NCBI GenBank assembly: GCA_018882725.1
Contig: VERK01000067.1
Location: 1 to 10,244, forward strand
From: Actinomycetota bacterium
GTDB taxonomy: Bacteria; Actinomycetota; Acidimicrobiia; Acidimicrobiales; Ilumatobacteraceae
Direction of reading: 5' to 3'
DNA length: 10,244 bases
The notes beneath the pieces were generated by a model. It was not told the origin of the DNA, did no database searches, and worked only from the letters and a program-made list of their open reading frames with translations. Position numbers and translations under genes: made by a program. Below, piece by piece: positions 1 to 6,703 of the stretch. Numbering within the stretch: the stretch's first letter is position 1; each line of letters begins with the position of its first letter.

Positions 1-408
1 ACTCTGAGTCCTGTTCAGCGCGATCTCTTCACCACACTCGGCGTGTCGAACGTGAATCTGGTGGCGGCCCCGGGAACGATCGCGTCCACGATGTTGGCCG
101 ACCTGTCGAGCTTCGGTGCCATCACGTCCTACCAGGCGTGGGACGTGGCCGAACGTTCGGCCTCGGTGTGGTCGTCGTTGCCGCAGAGCACCGACATCGC
201 GTTGGCCACCAGCCTCAACTTCCCCGATGCGCTGTCGGCCGTGCCGTTCTCCAAGCGTGGAACCGGGGCACCTCTGTTGCTGGTTCCCGGTTCGTGCGTT
301 CCGAGCGTCACGTTCAGCACCATCACCCGGCTGGCGTCGTCGAACGTGACGCTCTTCGGTGGACCGGCTGCGCTGGCCGCTCCGGTCGAAACACTTTCGC
401 TGTGCTGA
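1..408 (+). CDS. Cell wall-binding repeat 2 (CWB2) family protein, C-terminal part (5' partial)
   Basis: The frame is open from base 1 to a TGA at 406-408, so this is the last 135 residues of a longer protein that starts outside the window; the in-frame GTG at 43 is unlikely to be the true start. The visible part has the CWB2 signature: an NFPDAL block (about residues 73-78), followed by GAPLLLVPGS, then a VTLFGGPAAL segment about 25 residues later. CWB2 repeats usually occur in tandem in secreted surface proteins and attach them non-covalently to cell-wall polymers. What the rest of the protein does cannot be told from here. The protein ends almost directly after the repeat with LSLC; the terminal Cys is unusual but may mean nothing. 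The stop lies 13 nt before the next gene on the same strand. Family assignment is good; function beyond wall binding is unknown. Confidence 0.8.
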   Translation, partial: TLSPVQRDLFTTLGVSNVNLVAAPGTIASTMLADLSSFGAITSYQAWDVAERSASVWSSLPQSTDIALATSLNFPDALSAVPFSKRGTGAPLLLVPGSCVPSVTFSTITRLASSNVTLFGGPAALAAPVETLSLC

Positions 409-421
409 AATCGGTCACGCG

Positions 422-1192
422 ATGCGCGTGATGACCTGGAACATCTGGTGGCAATTCGGCCCGTACGCCGAACGCCAACCGGCCATCAGCCATGTGCTGG
501 CCGTCGAGAATCCCGATGTCGTGCTCCTGCAGGAAGTGTCCCGCGACGACGAGCAGGCTCAGCGGCTCGCTTCCGAGCTCGGGTTTCACGTCGCACTCAC
601 CCAGGATCGCTGGCCCATGGCCAACGCGATCCTGTCGCGTTGGCCACTCACGCGCATCGAACAGGTATCGCTGCCCGGACTCGACGGTGCCGAAGGCCCG
701 CGACGACTGCTCACCGCGGTGGCCGCCACGCCTTGGGGCGAGTGGCCGTTCGGCTGCACTCATCTGTCGCATCGCTTCGACGAGTCCGATGTGCGCGCCA
801 CCCAGGTCGACGTGATCACCGATCACCTTCGCGAACTGCGTGGAGATCCGGCGCACGATCGTCCCGTGATCATCGGCGGCGACTTCAACGCTGTTCCCGA
901 CTCCGACGAGATCAGGCGACTCACGGGCCGAACCGCGGTGCGTCACCGCAATCTCGTCTTGAACGATGTGTGGGAACAATGTGGCGACGGTGCCGGGCAC
1001 ACGTGGAGTGGTGCCAACCCGTATCAAGCCGAAGCCAACTGGCCGAATCGACGAATCGACTACCTGTTCGTCACCTGGCCACGGCCGAAACCGGCCGGTC
1101 ATCCGACACGAACGTGGTTGGCCGGCGTCGATGCCGTGAACGGAGTGCAGCCGAGCGACCACTATGCGGTCGTGGCTGACTTCGTCGTCTAA
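422..1192 (+). CDS. Endonuclease/exonuclease/phosphatase (EEP) family hydrolase
   Basis: Predicted 256-residue protein with the EEP fold found in AP endonucleases, DNase I-like nucleases, sphingomyelinases and inositol phosphatases, which cleave phosphodiester or phosphomonoester bonds using Mg2+. The motifs appear in family order: MTWNIWW with metal-site Asn7, LLQEV with Glu38, THLSHRF with His114 followed by RATQ, GGDFNAVPDS with Asp154 and Asn156, RRIDYLFV (210-217), and SDHYAVVADF with Asp246-His247. The catalytic set is therefore complete. There is no signal peptide, so it is probably cytoplasmic. Start: ATG at 422 places MTWNIW next to the N-terminus as usual in the family; ATG 431 is possible; the frame is open further upstream but overlaps the previous gene. 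No Shine-Dalgarno sequence is visible. The substrate (DNA, lipid or nucleotide) cannot be decided from sequence. The next gene starts 12 nt downstream, suggesting co-transcription with tdk. Confidence 0.85.
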   Translation: MRVMTWNIWWQFGPYAERQPAISHVLAVENPDVVLLQEVSRDDEQAQRLASELGFHVALTQDRWPMANAILSRWPLTRIEQVSLPGLDGAEGPRRLLTAVAATPWGEWPFGCTHLSHRFDESDVRATQVDVITDHLRELRGDPAHDRPVIIGGDFNAVPDSDEIRRLTGRTAVRHRNLVLNDVWEQCGDGAGHTWSGANPYQAEANWPNRRIDYLFVTWPRPKPAGHPTRTWLAGVDAVNGVQPSDHYAVVADFVV

Positions 1193-1204
1193 GTTGACGC
1201 GTCG

Positions 1205-1810
1205 GTGGCGACGCTGCGATTCAGTTTCGGAACGATGGGCTCGGGCAAGAGCACCCTTGCGTTGCAGATTCATCACAACTTGTCGTCACGTGATCGGCAT
1301 GGGTTGCTCCTCACCAAGCTCGACCGGGACGGCACTCAGGTCACCAGTCGACTCGGTGTGTCGGCCCCGGCCATCGAGGTCACACCTGACCTCGACCTGT
1401 TCTCGTTGGCCCGCGAGCGCATGCCACTCGATTTCGTGGTGTGCGACGAAACTCAGTTCTACACCGTCGATCAATGCGATCAGTTGGCGCGCATCGTCGA
1501 CGAGTTGGCGGTCGACGTCTACGCGTTCGGTCTCATCACCGACTTCCGAGGGTTGCTGTTCGACGGAACTCGCCGCATGCTCGAGGTGGCCGACGAACGG
1601 GTGGAGATGCAGGTCGAGGCGCGTTGCTGGTGCGGCTCGCGAGCCACCCACAACGCGCGTGTGGTCAACGGCGTGGTGGTGTACGAGGGCGAGACGGTCG
1701 TGGTGGGCGACACCGAGGATGCGCCATCAGAACCGCTGTTCGGCGACGTGGTGCGATACGAACTCTTGTGCCGCCGGCACTATCTGGCCGGCGACATGCC
1801 GACGAAGTGA
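1205..1810 (+). CDS. tdk: Thymidine kinase (TK1-like)
   Basis: Phosphorylates thymidine to dTMP with ATP in the cytoplasmic salvage pathway. The 201 residues match the usual bacterial length of about 200. The Walker A loop is GTMGSGKST (9-17); the DETQF motif (81-85) carries the catalytic Glu82; GLITDFRG (109-116) matches the conserved strand after it. A zinc site is formed by C141-W-C143 and C189-R-R-H192, as in the CxC/CxxH arrangement of E. coli Tdk. The VVYEGETVVVGD segment before the last zinc ligands forms the thymidine-binding lasso region in this family. The start is a GTG at 1205; no Shine-Dalgarno sequence is evident, and a TAAGTT at 1190-1195, overlapping the previous stop codon, might act as a weak -10. 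The gene converges with the P450 gene: its TGA ends 4 nt before the P450 stop, and I see no terminator hairpin between them. Confidence 0.93.
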   Translation: MATLRFSFGTMGSGKSTLALQIHHNLSSRDRHGLLLTKLDRDGTQVTSRLGVSAPAIEVTPDLDLFSLARERMPLDFVVCDETQFYTVDQCDQLARIVDELAVDVYAFGLITDFRGLLFDGTRRMLEVADERVEMQVEARCWCGSRATHNARVVNGVVVYEGETVVVGDTEDAPSEPLFGDVVRYELLCRRHYLAGDMPTK

Positions 1811-1814
1811 ACTG

Positions 1815-3080
1815 TCAGCCCCAGGCGCACGGCATGCGCTTGATGCCGTTGATGAACGCACTCTGCAGGTAGGCCGGCTCGCCGGTGATTCGCATGTTGG
1901 GCATGCGCCGCCGGATCTCGTCGAACATCACCGCGATTTCGCGACGGGCCAGATTGGCGCCGAGGCAGAAGTGTGGTCCGCCGGCACCGAAACCCACCTG
2001 AGCCGGAGTGACCGCGCGCGTCACGTCGAACTTGAACGGGTCCTGGAACACGCGCTCGTCGCGGTTACCCGATGAGTAGAACATCACAACCTTGTCGCCC
2101 GCCTTCAGTTTCTGGCCGGCGATCTCGGTGTCTTCGGTCGCGGTGCGACGGAAGTGAATGACCGGAGTCGCATAACGCACGATCTCTTCGACGGCGGTCT
2201 TGGTGTGCGCATCGAAGTTGTCGAACCAGATCTTCTTCTGGTCGGGATGGTTGGTGAGAAGGCGCATGCCGTGGCTGATGGCATTGCGCGTGGTCTCGTT
2301 ACCGGCCACCACGAGGAGGATGAAGAATGAACCGAACTCCTGAGCCGTGAGTCGTTCGCCATCGACGACCGCGTTCATCATCGCCGAGGTGACGTCGTCC
2401 TGCGGGTTCTTCACCCGGTCTTCGCCCAGCGCCTGGGCGTACATGAACATCTCGAGAGCCACGGTCATGAGCTCTTGGTACGACCCCACGAACTCGGGGT
2501 CGCCCACGCCGAGGATCACGTTGGTCCAGTGGAAGATCTTCTTGTGATCCTCCTCCGGTATACCCATCATGTCGCAGATGATGGCCAAGGGGAGAGGGGC
2601 GGCGACTTCTTCTACGAAGTCGCACTCGGCCTTGGGGAAGCGGACCAGCAGGTCGTCGACGAGCTTGGTGGCGCGCACGCGCACCTGCTCCTCCACGCGA
2701 GTGATCTCTTTGGGCGTGAAGCCGCGCGACACGATGTTGCGGAGACGGAAGTGCTTGGGGTCGTCCATGTTGATCATGGATCCGAAGAACTCGTTCATCT
2801 CTTGGGGGAGATCGCCGATGTTCGAGCCCTTGCCGCTGCAGAAGAGTTGCGGATTGCGGCTGATGTGCCAGATGTCGTCATGACGCGTGATGGCGCGGTA
2901 GCCCGGGCCAGGCGGGAACGGCGCATCTTCGATCAAGCGCTCTTCGAAGAACGCGAATGGAGCCTCGTCGCGCAAGGTCTTGAACGCGCCGTCGCGATAC
3001 GCACGGTCCTTCAACCAGAACTCCTGGTCGGAGAGATCGATCTCGTCGAGGGGGACGCGGGGGAGTTCGTGCACGCTCAT
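1815..3080 (-). CDS. Cytochrome P450, CYP124-like
   Basis: Haem-thiolate monooxygenase of 421 residues, a normal length for soluble bacterial P450s. Visible motifs: I-helix AGNETT (259-264) with the oxygen-activating acid/Thr, K-helix E299-x-x-R302, and the haem loop FGAGGPHFCLG with axial ligand Cys372. Long blocks (DGAFKTLRDEAP, FGSMINMDDPKH, IICDMMGIP, IFHWTNVILG, FFILLVVAGNETTRNAISHG) closely resemble M. tuberculosis CYP124 as I recall it. That enzyme omega-hydroxylates methyl-branched lipids and cholesterol-type side chains, so a terpenoid, branched fatty acid or sterol substrate is the reasonable guess. It would need ferredoxin and reductase partners, not seen here. Start: the frame is open to 3224, but the upstream part translates rnpB. 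ATG 3080 gives an N-terminus that fits the family and is preceded by TACCGT 7 nt upstream, consistent with a leaderless mRNA; there is no Shine-Dalgarno sequence. Confidence 0.93.
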   Translation of the reverse strand: MSVHELPRVPLDEIDLSDQEFWLKDRAYRDGAFKTLRDEAPFAFFEERLIEDAPFPPGPGYRAITRHDDIWHISRNPQLFCSGKGSNIGDLPQEMNEFFGSMINMDDPKHFRLRNIVSRGFTPKEITRVEEQVRVRATKLVDDLLVRFPKAECDFVEEVAAPLPLAIICDMMGIPEEDHKKIFHWTNVILGVGDPEFVGSYQELMTVALEMFMYAQALGEDRVKNPQDDVTSAMMNAVVDGERLTAQEFGSFFILLVVAGNETTRNAISHGMRLLTNHPDQKKIWFDNFDAHTKTAVEEIVRYATPVIHFRRTATEDTEIAGQKLKAGDKVVMFYSSGNRDERVFQDPFKFDVTRAVTPAQVGFGAGGPHFCLGANLARREIAVMFDEIRRRMPNMRITGEPAYLQSAFINGIKRMPCAWG

Positions 3081-3087
3081 GCACGAG

Positions 3088-3093
3088 ACGGTA
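3088..3093 (-). promoter_or_regulatory. Candidate -10 box for leaderless P450 mRNA
   Basis: TACCGT on the minus strand fits TANNNT and ends 7 nt before the ATG at 3080, the geometry expected when transcription starts at the start codon. No good -35 is seen; that region would lie inside the 3' end of rnpB. Read-through from rnpB is the alternative source of P450 mRNA. Confidence 0.4.
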
Positions 3094-3104
3094 GTGGGGT
3101 GGGT

Positions 3105-3465
<361 letters not shown>

Positions 3466-3472
3466 GAGAGTC

Positions 3473-3478
3473 AGTGTA
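3473..3478 (-). promoter_or_regulatory. Candidate rnpB -10 box
   Basis: TACACT on the minus strand (TANNNT) is followed by 7 nt and then the first base of the P1 helix at 3465, the expected distance for a transcription start at the mature 5' end. It lies 12 nt beyond the stop codon of the upstream gene, so the -35 region falls inside that gene's last codons; no close TTGACA match is found there. Confidence 0.55.
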
Positions 3479-3490
3479 CGAGTGCGTGTG

Positions 3491-4285
3491 TCACTCGCCG
3501 TCGAGATATTCGTACACCATCGAATTGAGACTGGGAGTCTCGAGATTCACCGTGGTGCGCGAATCCGCTGGTCCGAGCGTGACTTGCACGGGTGCGAGCG
3601 TTCCGAACGCGCTCGGAACCGCGTAGAAGAGTGACGCGTCTCCCTCTTCGCGCCATTTCGCGTCGACGGCCAGGCCGTGAGACGACACGAGACGCGAGGG
3701 GTTGAGAACCGAGCCGAGTGTCGCGGCGTGGCGAGCCTCCTGCGCACCGATGCCCATGGCGGCGCCGCGCAGTTCTTTCTCGCGCAACATCGGCACGTAG
3801 AACTGATAGGTGGCACCGGCGAGTGTCTCGAGTGCGTACGCGAGGGCGAGAACGTCGCCGGCCGGATCGTCGGACTCCGCGATCAGACCGAGTGCGGGCT
3901 CGACGTAGATCGATTGCAGGCGCGGGTTCGGATCGTTGAACGCCTTACCGCCGGCCGCTTCGGTGAGCGAGGCCGTGGCGGCCGCGTGTTCCTTGTGGTC
4001 GGCCTGGAAGCGCGCGGCGAGTTTGGCCGCGTCCCCTGACAGATAGCCGGCGTCCTTGGCTGCCTCGTACACGAAGATCGCGTTGTACTCGAGGGATGTC
4101 GCGGTGCGGAGAAGGGTCACGTCGGTGACCTCGGCCGTGGGCAACGTGGCCGGGTCGGGAGCGAGACCAACGCGGGCGATACCCGACTTGGATCCGCCAC
4201 CACACGCGGAGATGAGCGCACCGAGCGACACCGTGGCGCCACTCGCGAGCAGGAAACGACGGCGGGAGAGGTTCTGCATGTCCAT
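3491..4285 (-). CDS. Tat-exported ferritin-like lipoprotein
   Basis: Predicted 264-residue ferritin-like-domain protein. The N-terminus has a twin-arginine motif S-R-R-R-F-L (7-12), a hydrophobic stretch, and a lipobox I-S-A-C with Cys28, then a GGGS linker, so it should be exported folded by Tat and anchored as a lipoprotein. The four-helix bundle candidate has metal ligands in each helix: Glu66 (SLEYNA), His97/Glu99/His100 (DHKEHA), Glu152 (ALETLA), and Glu183-x-x-His186 (EARHAA). The region after about residue 190 is an extension of unknown role rich in beta-like sequence. A diiron or other metal-binding function is inferred; storage, oxidase or structural roles are all possible. Start ATG 4285 has a GGAGG 7 nt upstream (4297-4293) and lies 2 nt after the previous stop, so translation is probably coupled; ATG 4279 is too far from the SD. 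Its last codons abut the rnpB promoter. Confidence 0.8.
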   Translation of the reverse strand: MDMQNLSRRRFLLASGATVSLGALISACGGGSKSGIARVGLAPDPATLPTAEVTDVTLLRTATSLEYNAIFVYEAAKDAGYLSGDAAKLAARFQADHKEHAAATASLTEAAGGKAFNDPNPRLQSIYVEPALGLIAESDDPAGDVLALAYALETLAGATYQFYVPMLREKELRGAAMGIGAQEARHAATLGSVLNPSRLVSSHGLAVDAKWREEGDASLFYAVPSAFGTLAPVQVTLGPADSRTTVNLETPSLNSMVYEYLDGE

Positions 4286-4287
4286 CG

Positions 4288-4785
4288 TCAGGCCTCCGGG
4301 GTCAGCGCGACGATGTCGGCGGGGGTAGTGAGGAAAGCGTCAGCATCGGAGACCGGTGAGAGTCCGGCGATGACCGCGAGGGCGGCAGCGTGGCGAGCTT
4401 CGGCGCTCACGATCGACGCCACGAGAGCAGAGCCCTCGGTGCCATCGAGTGCCGACAAAAGCGACAGGTGGGTGGCCACCATGGTGTTCTCGAGTTCCCA
4501 GGCCGATGTGGCGAACGAGTCGTCGTTCAAGAACGCATTGCGACTGGCGACGAAGAGCGAATCGAGGCGGGCCTGCGGAGCGCTGCGACCGATGAGGGCC
4601 GAGATGGCCTGGCTCGCGGCGTCATGATGCGCCGCGATGCAGGCGACGCTGGCGGTGTGCTCGCCACCCACGCCGTTGTCGGCGGCGGCGGCGAACAGGT
4701 CGCGTGCCGCCAGTTCGGCCTGCTGGGCGAAGGCCAGCAACTCGATGTCGGCCGGGGTGGGCCGACGCGGGGGCATTGTCGTCAC
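4288..4785 (-). CDS. Ferritin-like domain protein, cytoplasmic
   Basis: Predicted 165-residue, mostly helical, Ala-rich protein without a signal peptide. Candidate metal ligands recur at helix spacing: Glu24 (AELAARDLF), His53-His54 (IAAHHDAA), Glu97/Glu99 (WELENTMVATH), and Glu129-x-x-His132 (SAEARHAA), the last matching the EARHAA of its downstream neighbour. The two proteins therefore look like distant paralogues, one kept inside and one exported. Start choice: GTG 4785 is preceded by AAAGGA with a 6 nt spacer (4797-4792); a TTG at 4809 would extend the protein by 8 residues and ATG 4776 would shorten it by 3. The upstream kinase gene stops 39 nt earlier, so it could be co-transcribed with the metabolic genes. 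It ends 2 nt before the next gene. Iron binding is inferred from the helix motifs; no exact function can be assigned. Confidence 0.75.
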   Translation of the reverse strand: MTTMPPRRPTPADIELLAFAQQAELAARDLFAAAADNGVGGEHTASVACIAAHHDAASQAISALIGRSAPQARLDSLFVASRNAFLNDDSFATSAWELENTMVATHLSLLSALDGTEGSALVASIVSAEARHAAALAVIAGLSPVSDADAFLTTPADIVALTPEA

Positions 4786-4824
4786 TGCGGTTCCTTTCGG
4801 GAGGTCCAAAGAACGGGCTTCAGC

Positions 4825-6297
4825 CTAGAAGTCGAGGGCCGAGAGGGCAGGTATCCAACCGGTCGAACGGGTCACAGCCTCGGCCCAACGAGCCCGAATC
4901 TCACTGCGCTCGACCCCGGGGTCGGGTTCGATCACGGCTTGCGGGCGCCAGGCAGCTGCCACGTCGTCGAGTCCGGCCCACGTGCCCACGGCCAGTCCGG
5001 CGAGAAAAGCGGCCCCGAGCGTGGTGGCTTCGGTGACCGGCGAAACCGCCACGGGACGGCCGATCGCCGTGGCCAAGGCGGCCACGAACGTGGGGTTACG
5101 GCTCATTCCGCCGTCGATGCGCAACTCGTCGACCTCGAGTGCGGGGTGATCGGCCAACGCGGCGTCGAGCAGATCGGCCCCGCGATGAGCGACCCCTTCC
5201 AATACCGCGCGGACCACATGAGCGCGGGTCGATCCGCGCGTGAGCCCGAGTAGTGCTCCGCGGGCGCCGTAGTCCCACTGGGGTGTGGCCATGCCGAGCA
5301 GAGCCGGCACGAAGTACACGTCGTCACTCGACGCGACCGAACTGGCGATCGCATGACTTTCTTCGGCCGAACCGATGAGGCCCATGTCGTCGCGCAACCA
5401 CTCCACACAACTGCCGGCCGACAACATGATCGATTCGGCTCCCCACGACAACGAGTCACCGATGCTCCAGGCCACGATCGGGAAGGTTCCGTGCGCGGTG
5501 CGCTCAGGTGACTCCGGAGCGTGATCGCCCGTCAACAAGTCGAGCATCCCACCGGTTCCGAAGGTGCACTTGGCCATACCGGGCCGCACACACGATTGAC
5601 CCATCAGCGAACCCTGCTGATCGCCGACGAGGGAGGTGATCATCGGTGCGCCGGGCAGCGCATGAGCGCGGCCGATCTCGCCCGAGGTCGACACGATCGT
5701 CGGCAACATCTCCGGGTCGATTCCCATCGCGGACATGGCCCGAGCGTTCCAGTGCGGTGCGCCGTCGTGCATCGTGGTCAATCCGGTCACGGCGGCGTTC
5801 GAATGATCGGTGACGTGCAGGCACGATTCGCCCGACAGCGTCCAGGCGACCCACGAGTCGACGGTTCCGATGCACAACTCCGATCGATCACGACCGGCCG
5901 CGTAGGTCTCGAGCAACCACTTTGCCTTGGTGGCGGACTGATTCGGTGCGAGCGCGAGCCCGTGTTCGGCCTTGGCCACCATGCAGTCGCCGACGGTGCG
6001 CAGGTCCTGCCACCCGAGGGCCGGACCGAGCGGACGTCCGCTCGAGCGTTCCCACAGGATCGTGGATGCACGTTGATTGGTGATGCCGACCGCCTGCACC
6101 GGACCCGCATCTTCGAGTGCAGCCCGGGCAACTTCGAGAACCAAGTCGGCCATGCGCACGGCGTCGAACTCCACCAAGCCGGCGAAGGGGGTGTCGGGGG
6201 CGAACGCGCGGTAGTGCAGCGCGTCGATCGTGGCGTCAGGTCGTACGACGGCGGCGCGTAGTCCGCTCGTACCGACGTCGATCACGAGAATCGACAC
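4825..6297 (-). CDS. FGGY-family carbohydrate kinase, glycerol kinase-like
   Basis: 490-residue ATP-dependent sugar/polyol kinase of the FGGY family, closest in motif pattern to glycerol kinase. Seen: phosphate-1 loop VIDVGTSGLRAA (5-16), GITNQR (71-76), WQDLRT (96-101), catalytic Asp226 in VGDQQGSLMGQ, phosphate-2 KCTFGTGG (243-250), adenosine motif LRIDGGMSRN (392-401), and EATTLGAAFLAGLAVG (423-438). Of the E. coli GlpK glycerol contacts, Arg83, Trp103 and Asp245 are kept (Arg76, Trp96, Asp226), but Glu84 is Ala77 and Tyr135 is Asn119. The substrate may therefore not be glycerol. The start is GTG 6297, with AGGAG 6 nt upstream (6308-6304) and only 1 nt after the stop of the membrane-protein gene, so translation is coupled. 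It is the fourth gene of the glpD unit. Fold and kinase activity are near certain; substrate is open. Confidence 0.9.
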   Translation of the reverse strand: MSILVIDVGTSGLRAAVVRPDATIDALHYRAFAPDTPFAGLVEFDAVRMADLVLEVARAALEDAGPVQAVGITNQRASTILWERSSGRPLGPALGWQDLRTVGDCMVAKAEHGLALAPNQSATKAKWLLETYAAGRDRSELCIGTVDSWVAWTLSGESCLHVTDHSNAAVTGLTTMHDGAPHWNARAMSAMGIDPEMLPTIVSTSGEIGRAHALPGAPMITSLVGDQQGSLMGQSCVRPGMAKCTFGTGGMLDLLTGDHAPESPERTAHGTFPIVAWSIGDSLSWGAESIMLSAGSCVEWLRDDMGLIGSAEESHAIASSVASSDDVYFVPALLGMATPQWDYGARGALLGLTRGSTRAHVVRAVLEGVAHRGADLLDAALADHPALEVDELRIDGGMSRNPTFVAALATAIGRPVAVSPVTEATTLGAAFLAGLAVGTWAGLDDVAAAWRPQAVIEPDPGVERSEIRARWAEAVTRSTGWIPALSALDF

Positions 6298-6298
6298 G

Positions 6299-6703
6299 TC
6301 AGGCTCCTGCTCGTCGCGTCATCGATCCGGCCAGGCCGCCGAGGACTCCCATCACCACGGCCACTGTCAGGTTGAACAGAACTCCGCTCCAACGAACGTC
6401 ACCACCGCGTGCGAGTTTCACGATCACCAACACAGTCTGCGGCACGATGTAGGCCACCGACGCCGTGACGATGCCGTGCGACAGAGGAGTTCCTTTGGTC
6501 TGGTGGCGCGCCGCGACACCGGCACCGAGGAAGAAACCCACTGCCGCGCCGAACGAGAGCAACACCGCGATGGTTGCGCGACCACCCTGCGGATCGCCAT
6601 CACCGGCGACGAGTCGAGCCGCGACCGAGAGAGGCACCGCGAACGTGAGTGACACCGATGCTCCGGCGCGGAGCGCTCGTCGATCCCAACGTGATTCACT
6701 CAT
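6299..6703 (-). CDS. Small four-helix integral membrane protein of unknown function
   Basis: 134 residues with four hydrophobic segments at about 14-33, 43-65, 77-97 and 106-127, separated by short polar loops; the N-terminus (SRWDRRALR) and C-terminus (MTRRAGA) are positively charged, which suggests both lie in the cytoplasm. Helices two and four are Gly/Ala rich. I do not recognise the family. The frame continues upstream of ATG 6703, but that start gives the 8 nt ATGAGTGA overlap with the preceding FAD-enzyme gene, a pattern repeated earlier in the unit. The following kinase starts 1 nt after its stop. Its place between an alkyl-DHAP-synthase-like enzyme and a kinase suggests a membrane anchor, transporter of a small uncharged substrate, or lipid-handling partner; none of this can be shown from sequence. 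It lacks the NPA motifs of a GlpF aquaglyceroporin. Confidence 0.75.
   Translation of the reverse strand: MSESRWDRRALRAGASVSLTFAVPLSVAARLVAGDGDPQGGRATIAVLLSFGAAVGFFLGAGVAARHQTKGTPLSHGIVTASVAYIVPQTVLVIVKLARGGDVRWSGVLFNLTVAVVMGVLGGLAGSMTRRAGA

Noticed and set aside
323..1276. 317-codon open frame on the minus strand opposite the EEP gene
   Set aside because: No recognisable domain; it is the GC-rich antisense shadow of a gene with a complete catalytic motif set.
4390..5253. 287-codon open frame on the plus strand
   Set aside because: Antisense to the ferritin-like and kinase genes, His/Gly/Arg-rich, with no family features.
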